A stretch of DNA of 20,156 nucleotides, from the NCBI GenBank assembly GCA_027073795.1, contig JALTEW010000305.1, positions 1 to 20,156 on the forward strand, written 5' to 3'. The DNA comes from a bacterium. GTDB lineage: Bacteria > Desulfobacterota > S145-22. Under the pieces are notes generated by a model. It was not told the DNA's origin. It was given only the letters and a program-made list of their open reading frames with translations, and did no database searches. Shown here piece by piece: positions 1 through 6,514 of this stretch (its first letter is position 1; each line of letters starts with the position of its first letter). The position numbers and the translations under genes were made by a program.

Positions 1-313
1 TGCCGTTCAGGTGGCCAAGGAAAATGCCCTGCGCAATGGTGTTTCGAATATTGTAGAGTTCCGGGAAGGAACCCCGGAAGACGTTTCTGGAGAGTATGGT
101 CTCATTATGGCGAATATTAATGAAGCGGTTCTCTCTGGTCTCCTCGAGGAATTCATTAGACATTTGAGACGTTCCGGAAGACTGGTAGTTTCCGGTATTT
201 TATCGGAGCAGGGGAAGGCCTTCGTTGAGAAAGCCGCCCGTTTTGGTTTAGGGAAAATGAGCCAGCGTCATTCACGTGGGTGGGTTTCCTATTGTTTAGG
301 GATGATAGCGTGA
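1..313 (+). CDS. prmA: Ribosomal protein L11 methyltransferase, C-terminal part
   Basis: This is the 3' end of a gene whose start lies before the window; the reading frame is open from base 2 and gives about 103 residues. The visible part fits the C-terminal half of a class I SAM-dependent methyltransferase of the PrmA type. It reads AVQVAKENALRNG (end of the strand that contacts the SAM ribose, then a helix), then a MANINEAVL segment equivalent to the PrmA substrate-binding N(I/L) motif, then RRSGRLVVSGIL, the usual strand before the C-terminal helix. PrmA trimethylates ribosomal protein L11 in the cytoplasm. Its stop overlaps the probable GTG start of rsmE by four bases, and prmA-rsmE pairing is common in bacteria, which supports the call. 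The SAM-binding glycine motif is outside the window, so another small methyltransferase cannot be fully excluded. Confidence 0.85.
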   Translation, partial: AVQVAKENALRNGVSNIVEFREGTPEDVSGEYGLIMANINEAVLSGLLEEFIRHLRRSGRLVVSGILSEQGKAFVEKAARFGLGKMSQRHSRGWVSYCLGMIA

Positions 314-1050
314 GCAGGACCTTCCAGTTTTTTGCGGTCAGGATAGATGCGACTAAGGGGGAAGCTTTTATTACGGATGGGGATCATCTCCATTTGAGGA
401 GTGTTTTGCGCCTCAAACCTGGCGGTCCGGTGCTGATTTCGGATGGGAAAGGCAGTCTTTACCATGCCGTTATTTCTGAAATAGGTAGCGAAATGACCCG
501 GGTTCATCTTCTTTCACCGGTGAGCTGGAACCCTGAATCGCCACTTGTCGTAACCCTGATACAGGCTATGCCCAAGCGAAGGAAAATGGAGTGGATATTA
601 CAGAAATCAACGGAACTTGGGGTAACCCGTGTCGTACCTGTCTTTTCAGATTACAGCGTTCCTCGGTTTTCGGGTGAAAGGGAAAGGCGCAAGCAGGAGA
701 GATGGAATCAGATCCTGAGAGAGGCAGCGAAGCAGTCGTATCGGGGAATTATTCCGGAACTAGCGGGGATAACGTCATTTGAAAGGATCATTAAGTTGCG
801 TGAGGCTTCTCTGAAAATTCTCTGTGCCCCTGAGGGGGAAGTTCCGTTGCGTCATTGTCTCGAGGGGGTTGGTAAGATTAGTGATATTCTCGTAGCCATT
901 GGGCCCGAGGGGGGATTTAGCCCGTCTGAAATCGCCCTCGCGCGATCCAGGGACTTTATCATATGCACGTTAGGTCCCAGAGTCTTGCGTTTGGAGACGG
1001 CTGTCGTTAAGGTACTATCTGTCCTGCAATATGTTTTGGGGGACGGATAA
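310..1050 (+). CDS. rsmE: 16S rRNA (uracil-1498-N3)-methyltransferase RsmE
   Basis: This SPOUT-class enzyme methylates N3 of U1498 of 16S rRNA using SAM. The protein has about 246 residues, normal for the family. An N-terminal PUA-like region contains HLRSVLRLKPGG, and LIQAMPKRRKMEWILQKSTELGV opens the methyltransferase domain (residues about 80-100). The C-terminal trefoil-knot SAM site shows IGPEGGFSPSEI and LGPRVLRLETAVV, both diagnostic for RsmE. I place the start at GTG 310, which overlaps the prmA TGA (GTGA) and gives the short MSRTFQFF start usual for RsmE. An upstream in-frame GTG at 280 would add ten residues inside prmA. The overlap implies translational coupling with prmA. The stop lies ten bases before the preferred plsB start. 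Confidence 0.93.
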   Translation: MSRTFQFFAVRIDATKGEAFITDGDHLHLRSVLRLKPGGPVLISDGKGSLYHAVISEIGSEMTRVHLLSPVSWNPESPLVVTLIQAMPKRRKMEWILQKSTELGVTRVVPVFSDYSVPRFSGERERRKQERWNQILREAAKQSYRGIIPELAGITSFERIIKLREASLKILCAPEGEVPLRHCLEGVGKISDILVAIGPEGGFSPSEIALARSRDFIICTLGPRVLRLETAVVKVLSVLQYVLGDG

Positions 1051-1060
1051 GAGGGTTGCC

Positions 1061-3574
1061 ATGGGGTTGAAACCGTATCGATTTGATTTGATGCAGGGGT
1101 TCTTTTCCAAGCGGATTTTCCCCTGGCTGTTTGCTCGTGTTGAGATATCGCCTGAGCACCTGAAAAAGTGGCGGAGTCTTGTCTCGAGGGGAGTTGTTGT
1201 CCCCCTTCTTGATTCACCAAGTCGGATAGATTTTTTAGCACTTTATTATCTTTACCGACATAAGGGGGGGAATTTCCCAAAATTTCCCATGGGCATTTCC
1301 ATGCTTCCCTGGATATCGTTCAGGGGATGGTTTGCCCATGCCAAGGCACATGTTTTATGGATTCTGAAAAGGGAATGTAACTTCGATCCCTTTATACAGG
1401 AGGGAGATATCTCTAGGCTGGGGAGGGTTCCCTTTACGGTTTATATCAATCCAGCCGGTGCCTACGTCCAGCGTTGCTTGAGCTTTCGGACAACACCCCT
1501 GGAAGCGGTTGTAAGATCTCAAAGGACATCTACCTTGCCAATCTATCTGGTGCCACACCTCGTTGTTTATGATGTGCTGCCCTGCACGGAGAAAAGGTCA
1601 TTTTACACGGCATTCTGGGGGAAGTTGTCGACGCCTAAATGGACCTTGCGGGTGAAGAATGTTTTATTGAGAAGGAAAATTCAGGTGAGATTGGGGATCC
1701 CGATCGATGTTCAAAGGTTTTTAAAGCAACGCCCCGGACAACCGGATAGTAATATAGCCAGGGAGATGCGCCAGACGGCTATGGTGATTCTTGATAAGAA
1801 ATTACGCAGTATTTCCGGGCCCCCCCTGCCTTCGCGTGACCGCATGGTGTCACAAATTATAGAGGACCCGGATCTCTGGGAATTTCTTGAGAAAACGGCC
1901 TCTATTCAACAAAAACCCATAGAAGAACTGACAAAAAAAGTAAGAGATTATGCCACGGAGATCGCTGCAGATTTGAGGATTTCTTATGTGAAGGGGTGGG
2001 AGAGGATTCTGCGGTGGGTCTGGCGAAATCTGTATGAAGGTGTGGATGTCAATGAAAAGGCGCAGCAGAGGTTGAGGAGGATTGCGAGGAATTATCCCAT
2101 CGTCTATATCCCCTCCCATAAGAGTCATATTGATTATTTCCTGTTGTCTTACGTCCTTTATGAGATGAATCTTCCTCTTCCCCTGATTGCGGCGGGTATT
2201 AATCTTTCCTTCTGGCCTGTGGGGCCAATTTTTCGGCGTTCGAGCGCATTTTTCATCCGGAGGACGTTTAGGGATAATCCCCTTTATGGAGAGGTATTTT
2301 ATTTTTACTTGAGGGAATTGATCAGAGAGGGGATACCAATAGAATTCTTCATCGAAGGGGGGAGGAGCCGGACGGGAAAACTGATCCTTCCCAAGAAGGG
2401 AATGATTTCCATGATATTTCGGGCCTTTTTCGATGAATCCATTCCAGATATCTATGTGGTTCCTACTGCCATTTCTTATGAAAGGATTGTGGAAGAGGAA
2501 GGATACGTACAGGAACTGCGTGGAGGTGAAAAGCGGAGGGAAAAGAAGTGGGATCTCTTCAAAATTCGCAAGATTTTCAGGAAGCGTTATGGAACTGTTT
2601 TTGTGCGGTTTGGAACCCCTATCTCCCTTAAGCGATATTTGGGGAAAAATAATGTGAAGATGCTTCCAGAGTCCGTGGAAAGACGGCGAGAGTTGTATCA
2701 GAGGGCTGCAGATGATGTCATAAGGGCCATACAGAGCGCCATGGCTGTAACGCCTTCCTCTCTTGTCGCGGCGGCCCTGCTCTCCCATATAGATCGAAGC
2801 ATAAGCCGTTCGAAGGTCATAGAGACGTCGGAACTTTACCTGAAAATTCTGGAAGACCTGAGAGCGGATTTCCCCCTGAAGGGGGAGGATGTTCGGGCGG
2901 CTCTGTGGCGTTCTCTCGACCTTTTTACACAGGATGGCGTTGTACGTAAAGGTGTGGAGATTGACAGGGGAGACCTTTCCTATTTTGTCCCGCTGGAGAA
3001 ACGTATTCATCTGGAGTTCTCTAAAAATATGATGGTAGCGCATCTTGCGCCGATTTCTTTGTATGCTTGGGCGGCTCGTGTTTCGCAGAGAAATCGCTCG
3101 GTTTCCCCTTATCAGGTATTCAGCCTCCTATTTCATTTGCTCAGGTATGAATTTCTTCTGCCGGTTGAGCATCCCATGCAATGGTATAAACTGGGACACG
3201 CCAAATTGGAGGGCTTGCCTGATGAAGGTGTGCAAGCCCTTTGCCACCTGACGCTGAGTACCCTCGAAGGATTTTTGGTAGGTTCTTCTTATATCCTGAG
3301 AGGCATGCAGGACGACCAGGTAAAAGAGAAGAGGCTTGTTCGGGAGATGATTCGATGGGGGAAAGAGATGTTAGCGGCCGGTCAGATTCAGTGCCCTGAA
3401 TCCTTTACTTCTGCGATACTTCAGGGATGGCTTCGTGTTGCCCTTGAAGAGGGAATTCTTACGGAAGTAAGGGATATTTCTTTACGTAGGCGGCGGGAGA
3501 GCAGGCACAAAAAGGGCCCGAATTTTCAGAAGGTCGAGGAGATTCTGGAATTTCTAAAGATGGTAATCACATAA
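1061..3574 (+). CDS. plsB: Glycerol-3-phosphate 1-O-acyltransferase PlsB
   Basis: This enzyme catalyses the first acylation of sn-glycerol-3-phosphate in phospholipid synthesis and acts as a peripheral protein on the inner membrane. The protein has about 837 residues against 807 in E. coli. The acyltransferase blocks are clear: HKSHID (residues about 353-358) is the catalytic HX4D motif, PIFRRSSAFFIRR follows, FIEGGRSRTGK (about 430-440) binds glycerol phosphate, and VVPTAISYERI is the fourth block. Long helical N- and C-terminal regions match PlsB rather than the short PlsC or PlsX types. I prefer ATG 1061 because AGAGGG lies about five bases upstream. ATG 1031 would add ten residues and overlap rsmE by 20 bases. 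It sits directly after rsmE on the same strand and is probably cotranscribed with it. A long frame on the opposite strand is only a shadow of its codon bias. Confidence 0.95.
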   Translation: MGLKPYRFDLMQGFFSKRIFPWLFARVEISPEHLKKWRSLVSRGVVVPLLDSPSRIDFLALYYLYRHKGGNFPKFPMGISMLPWISFRGWFAHAKAHVLWILKRECNFDPFIQEGDISRLGRVPFTVYINPAGAYVQRCLSFRTTPLEAVVRSQRTSTLPIYLVPHLVVYDVLPCTEKRSFYTAFWGKLSTPKWTLRVKNVLLRRKIQVRLGIPIDVQRFLKQRPGQPDSNIAREMRQTAMVILDKKLRSISGPPLPSRDRMVSQIIEDPDLWEFLEKTASIQQKPIEELTKKVRDYATEIAADLRISYVKGWERILRWVWRNLYEGVDVNEKAQQRLRRIARNYPIVYIPSHKSHIDYFLLSYVLYEMNLPLPLIAAGINLSFWPVGPIFRRSSAFFIRRTFRDNPLYGEVFYFYLRELIREGIPIEFFIEGGRSRTGKLILPKKGMISMIFRAFFDESIPDIYVVPTAISYERIVEEEGYVQELRGGEKRREKKWDLFKIRKIFRKRYGTVFVRFGTPISLKRYLGKNNVKMLPESVERRRELYQRAADDVIRAIQSAMAVTPSSLVAAALLSHIDRSISRSKVIETSELYLKILEDLRADFPLKGEDVRAALWRSLDLFTQDGVVRKGVEIDRGDLSYFVPLEKRIHLEFSKNMMVAHLAPISLYAWAARVSQRNRSVSPYQVFSLLFHLLRYEFLLPVEHPMQWYKLGHAKLEGLPDEGVQALCHLTLSTLEGFLVGSSYILRGMQDDQVKEKRLVREMIRWGKEMLAAGQIQCPESFTSAILQGWLRVALEEGILTEVRDISLRRRRESRHKKGPNFQKVEEILEFLKMVIT

Positions 3575-3593
3575 AGGGACGTAGGGAGATATA

Positions 3594-3707
3594 ATGGGGA
3601 AGAAGGATTTGAAGAAACATTCGAGAGATGGGTTTAAGATGATCAAAACGATTTTCTGCGAGGTTGTTAGTGATACTGCTTTTTCTTCTTACAAGAGGAT
3701 GATATAA
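3594..3707 (+). CDS. Possible small protein, 37 residues, unknown function
   Basis: This is a short ORF with ATG at 3594, preceded by AGGGAG at 3583-3588 with a five-base spacer, one of the better ribosome binding sites in the window. The product starts MGKKDLKKHSRDGFK, a strongly basic stretch, followed by a mixed hydrophobic segment (MIKTIFCEVV) and a second basic end (YKRMI). There is no clear membrane helix or signal peptide, and I do not recognise the sequence. It lies 19 bases after the plsB stop and 63 bases before parA, so it could be cotranscribed with plsB. It might also be chance, since 37 codons without a stop is not rare. The support is the ribosome binding site and position only. 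Confidence 0.35.
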   Translation: MGKKDLKKHSRDGFKMIKTIFCEVVSDTAFSSYKRMI

Positions 3708-3770
3708 AAAAGTGTTTTTCCCGGAAAGGGAAAAGGGGATCTGGGGGATCTGGACTTAAAAGGTAGGTGT
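3687..3770 (+). promoter_or_regulatory. parA upstream region with possible -10 box and hairpin
   Basis: TATAAA at 3703-3708 resembles a sigma-70 -10 box, but the bases 16-18 upstream are a T-rich run without a convincing -35. Just downstream, TTTTCCC and GGGAAAA form a 7-bp inverted repeat around GGAAA (about 3715-3733), followed by G rather than a T run, so it is not a standard terminator for the + strand. The region probably carries the parAB promoter, because the upstream genes belong to another functional group, but the boxes are weak. Confidence 0.25.
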
Positions 3771-4562
3771 ATGACAGAAATTATTGCGGTGGCAAACCAG
3801 AAGGGGGGGGTTGGAAAGACGACAACGGCTGTCAACCTTGCAGCGGCGCTTGCGCTTCAGGGCAGGCGTGTCTTGCTCGTGGATATGGACCCTCAGGGAA
3901 ATGCCACAAGCGGGTGTGGCCTCGATAAGGAGGAACTAACAGCAACGGTTTATGATGTTTTGTTAGAGAGCCTGAACCCACAGGAGGTTATAAACCCCAC
4001 GTCGATGAGTGGGATGGATATCCTGCCAGCCAATGAAGACCTTATCGGTGCGGAAGTGGAGCTTGTCCATGAAATAGGACGTGAATATTTTCTGAAAAGG
4101 TTTCTGTCCTCGGTTTCAAAGGAATACCAGTATGTCTTCATTGATTGTCCCCCTTCTCTGGGGTTATTGACGGTCAATGCCCTGACTGCTGCGGGGGGGG
4201 TTATTATTCCACTTCAATGTGAGTTCTATGCCATGGAGGGCCTGTCGCAGTTGTTACGAACCCTTCGACTGATCAAGCACTCGGTTAATCCTAATCTTCG
4301 CATTACAGGAATTTTGCTGACCATGTTCGACGTACGCAACAATATTTCCCACCAGGTAAAGGAAGAGGTCTGCCGGCATTTTCGGGACCGGGTTTTTCAA
4401 ACAGTTATCAGCCGCAACGTCCGTTTGAGCGAGGCGCCCAGTTTTGGGAAAAATATCTTTGAATATGACCAGCGGTGTGTGGGAGCCCTGGGGTATAAAA
4501 TGCTGGCAGAGGAGTTGATAAAGAAAGGAGGGAACCGTGTCCAGGAAAAAGGTGCTGGGTAA
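3771..4562 (+). CDS. parA: Chromosome-partitioning ATPase ParA/Soj
   Basis: ParA is a deviant-Walker ATPase that binds DNA nonspecifically as an ATP dimer and moves ParB-parS complexes during chromosome segregation. The protein has 263 residues, normal for chromosomal ParA (Soj), and lacks the N-terminal HTH of plasmid type Ia ParA. Visible motifs are the deviant Walker A KGGVGKTT at residues 11-18 with signature lysine K11 and catalytic K16, VDMDPQGN with D40, and Walker B FIDCPPSLG with D125. ATG 3771 gives the standard MTEIIAVANQKGG start. The end overlaps parB by 26 bases, with the parB ribosome binding site inside the parA coding sequence, so the two are coupled. The gene contains two runs of eight G (3803-3810 and 4193-4200), the first inside the Walker A codons. 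Confidence 0.96.
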   Translation: MTEIIAVANQKGGVGKTTTAVNLAAALALQGRRVLLVDMDPQGNATSGCGLDKEELTATVYDVLLESLNPQEVINPTSMSGMDILPANEDLIGAEVELVHEIGREYFLKRFLSSVSKEYQYVFIDCPPSLGLLTVNALTAAGGVIIPLQCEFYAMEGLSQLLRTLRLIKHSVNPNLRITGILLTMFDVRNNISHQVKEEVCRHFRDRVFQTVISRNVRLSEAPSFGKNIFEYDQRCVGALGYKMLAEELIKKGGNRVQEKGAG

Positions 4563-5370
4563 AGGAATTCACGCTCTGATTCCTGAGGGGATAGACGACA
4601 GGGGGAATTTCTTTTTTATTGGGATAGAAAAATTGCGTCCCAACAAATCCCAACCACGAAAATCCATCAGTCAGGAAAAGTTGACATCTCTTGCCGCCTC
4701 CATCAAAGAAAAGGGGATTCTGCAGCCTCTTTTGGTCAGGCCTGTGGAAAATGGCTACGAGATCGTGGCAGGAGAACGTCGATGGCGTGCTGCGCAGAAG
4801 GTGGGGTTAATGGAAGTTCCCGTAGTGGTTCAGGGATTCGGAGAACAGGAAAGCCTGGAGGCCGCATTGATTGAGAACCTGCAGCGAGAGGACCTGAATC
4901 CCATTGAAGAGGCGCTGGCTTATGTTGAATTAATGAAGCAATGGAAACTGACACAGGAAACGCTTGCCGTTCGGCTTGGGCGAAACCGTTCCACAATTGC
5001 CAATACCGTGAGATTGCTTCGTCTTTCGCCAAAGGTTCAGCGACTTGTGAGCCGGTCTGAAATCAGTGCGGGGCATGCACGTGCGCTTCTTGCCATTGAG
5101 GATTTTAAGGCCCAGGAGGTTCTATCGGATGAGATTATCAGGAAGGGGCTTTCGGTGCGTGATGTGGAGCGCCGTGTCAAGTCGATGCAGGCGAAACCTC
5201 ATAAAAAAAAGCAGGAAGAGAATCCTTACATACGAGATATACAGAACCGTCTGGAGAGAGCTCTGGGGACAAGGGTAAAGGTTTCTCTGCAAGGAGAAAA
5301 AGGGGTGATAAAGATCTCCTTTTTCAACCTGGATGAATTGGATGGTTTGGTTAAAAGGATTTGTCCCTGA
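4537..5370 (+). CDS. parB: Chromosome-partitioning protein ParB/Spo0J
   Basis: ParB is a CTP-dependent DNA clamp that loads at parS sites and partners ParA. The protein has 277 residues. It starts MSRKKVLGKGIHALIP, the usual basic N-terminal segment that stimulates the ParA ATPase. The CTPase domain follows, with PNKSQPRK (C-motif region), GERRWRA at residues 79-85 and ENLQREDLNPIEEA from residue 113. A helix-turn-helix region (TQETLAVRLGRNRSTIANTVRLL) comes next, then a lysine-rich linker and a C-terminal dimerisation domain. The start is GTG 4537, preceded by AAAGGAGGG, an almost perfect ribosome binding site. The linker contains a run of eight A (5203-5210) within codons for HKKK. I found no good match to the parS palindrome near the gene. 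Confidence 0.96.
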   Translation: MSRKKVLGKGIHALIPEGIDDRGNFFFIGIEKLRPNKSQPRKSISQEKLTSLAASIKEKGILQPLLVRPVENGYEIVAGERRWRAAQKVGLMEVPVVVQGFGEQESLEAALIENLQREDLNPIEEALAYVELMKQWKLTQETLAVRLGRNRSTIANTVRLLRLSPKVQRLVSRSEISAGHARALLAIEDFKAQEVLSDEIIRKGLSVRDVERRVKSMQAKPHKKKQEENPYIRDIQNRLERALGTRVKVSLQGEKGVIKISFFNLDELDGLVKRICP

Positions 5371-5374
5371 TTGG

Positions 5375-5403
5375 TTGAAAAGGGAATATAATTATGTTAG
5401 GGT
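5375..5403 (+). promoter_or_regulatory. Possible promoter of the bactofilin gene
   Basis: TTGAAA at 5375-5380 is followed after 17 bases by TAGGGT at 5398-5403, with TG one base before the -10 (extended -10). The tRNA-Leu gene in this window has the same -10 hexamer at the same spacing. A perfect TATAAT also occurs at 5387-5392, but its best -35 (TTGTCC, 5361-5366) has a 20-base spacer. Either could allow the bactofilin to be expressed independently of parAB. Confidence 0.4.
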
Positions 5404-5452
5404 TCGAGAAGTTAGATTATATTGGGAATAAGAAGATGTGAGGAATTAATCC

Positions 5453-5869
5453 ATGGCTAAAGGGACAACAAGGGATATTCGGGCTTTCCTGGGGGAACAG
5501 ACAAGTTTTGAAGGAAAGCTCATCTTTGAAGGTACGGTTAGGATTGACGGTAAGTTTCAGGGCGAAATTCACACAGAAGATGTTGTAATTATAGGGGAAA
5601 CGGCAGAGGTAAACGCTGAAATTAATGCCGGAGAAATTATTATCAGTGGGACGGTCCGTGGAAATGTGTATGCGAAAAATAGCCTCGAGATTCTTGCGCC
5701 AGGGAAGGTCTACGGAAATATCTTGACTCCAAAACTTACCATACAGGAAGGGGTTGTTTTTGAGGGGACCTGCCGCATGGAACAACTGGATGTTCCCGTT
5801 GACGCCAAGGTGTCGGTTCTGAATCCGGAAGCCATAGCCCAAGGTCAGGATAAAATCGCCGATTCGTAA
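5453..5869 (+). CDS. Bactofilin (polymer-forming cytoskeletal protein)
   Basis: Bactofilins self-assemble without nucleotide into filaments of stacked beta-helices and scaffold cell-shape, stalk or chromosome-positioning proteins. This protein has 138 residues, typical size. After a short polar N-terminus it shows the repeating beta-helix rungs of the family: TSFEGKLIFEGTVRIDGKF, then EIHTEDVVIIGETAEVNAEI, then EIIISGTVRGNVYA, then SLEILAPGKVYGNI, then a disordered tail. ATG 5453 has AGGA eight bases upstream. The location directly after parAB matches an arrangement known in deltaproteobacteria; in Myxococcus, bactofilins help anchor ParB complexes. A role in chromosome organisation here is inference. 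No membrane segment is visible, so membrane attachment would depend on N-terminal residues or partners. Confidence 0.93.
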   Translation: MAKGTTRDIRAFLGEQTSFEGKLIFEGTVRIDGKFQGEIHTEDVVIIGETAEVNAEINAGEIIISGTVRGNVYAKNSLEILAPGKVYGNILTPKLTIQEGVVFEGTCRMEQLDVPVDAKVSVLNPEAIAQGQDKIADS

Positions 5870-6029
5870 GACCGGGTACAACCTCTTTGGTGGAGTGGCG
5901 CTTGGCAAATGTTGCAGTCAGGCCAGAGTGTTACCCCGTTGTTCTTTGTAAATTAAGTTTTTGATATGTTAAACGGGTCCTTTTGCTAAAGGCGCAACCG
6001 CGAATTTCAAACAGGAAGGGGGGAATTAG

Positions 6030-6461
6030 GTGAAACAAAAGAGGGTAGGAATGGTGACCCTGATAGGCATTCTCTTGATAACATCCCTGTCTATCGCGGG
6101 GCCGAACATGCAGCCCGGCCAATGGGAAATAACCACGACCATAGAGATGCCTGGTATGCCCATGAAGATGCCCCCGATGACGACCACGCAATGCTTGACG
6201 AAAGACAACCTTGTTCCCAAGCAACCCTCCCGACCTGGTGTAAATCAGCCCTGTGAGATTACGAATTCGGGAGTCAATGGCGATACGGTATCGTGGAATA
6301 TGAGGTGTGCTGACGAAGGGAAGACTGAAGGGCATGGGGAAATCACTTATCACGGCGACACCTTTGAAGGCGTTATCAAGATGATCTCAGGTATCTCAGG
6401 GAAGGGAAGGATGCAGATGACCCTTCATATGAAGGGGAAACGCATCGGCGAATGCAAGTAG
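6030..6461 (+). CDS. Secreted DUF3617 family protein
   Basis: This is a 143-residue protein with a clear signal peptide: basic MKQKR, a hydrophobic core GMVTLIGILLITSLSIA, and probable cleavage after SIA near residue 23. The mature part starts with PGQWEITTTIEM, characteristic of the DUF3617 family, whose function is not known. Four cysteines (in TTTQC, QPCEI, MRCAD and GECK) probably form disulfides in the periplasm. A methionine-proline segment (Met 40, 43, 45, 47, 50) precedes the first cysteine. The start is GTG 6030 with AGGAAGGGGGG upstream; a TTG- or ATG-initiated shorter form would lose the signal. The gene stands alone, converging on the RNase gene with nine bases between the stops. 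Confidence 0.8.
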   Translation: MKQKRVGMVTLIGILLITSLSIAGPNMQPGQWEITTTIEMPGMPMKMPPMTTTQCLTKDNLVPKQPSRPGVNQPCEITNSGVNGDTVSWNMRCADEGKTEGHGEITYHGDTFEGVIKMISGISGKGRMQMTLHMKGKRIGECK

Positions 6462-6470
6462 AGAGAGGTA

Positions 6471-6514
6471 TCAGGGCTTAGCCGAATGCCCTGAAAGAAC
6501 GTTTGAGAGTTCTT
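6471..6514. terminator. Tandem hairpins at the convergent gene ends
   Basis: TCAGGGC (6471-6477) and GCCCTGA (6488-6494) make a perfect 7-bp stem with a ten-base loop; its left arm contains the stop codon of the minus-strand RNase gene. Immediately next, AAGAAC (6495-6500) and GTTCTT (6509-6514) form a second 6-bp stem. They sit where two genes converge, so a bidirectional termination or mRNA-stability role is plausible. Neither strand shows a T run, so they are not canonical Rho-independent terminators. Confidence 0.35.

Noticed and set aside
1850..3043. Long open frame (397 codons) on the minus strand inside plsB
   Set aside because: It lies wholly antisense to a clear plsB, has no family resemblance and results from codon bias of the real gene.
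5870..6029. Possible structured RNA or degraded gene between bactofilin and DUF3617 gene
   Set aside because: Only short, imperfect pairings were found and no promoter or T-run terminator is convincing; I see nothing firm there.
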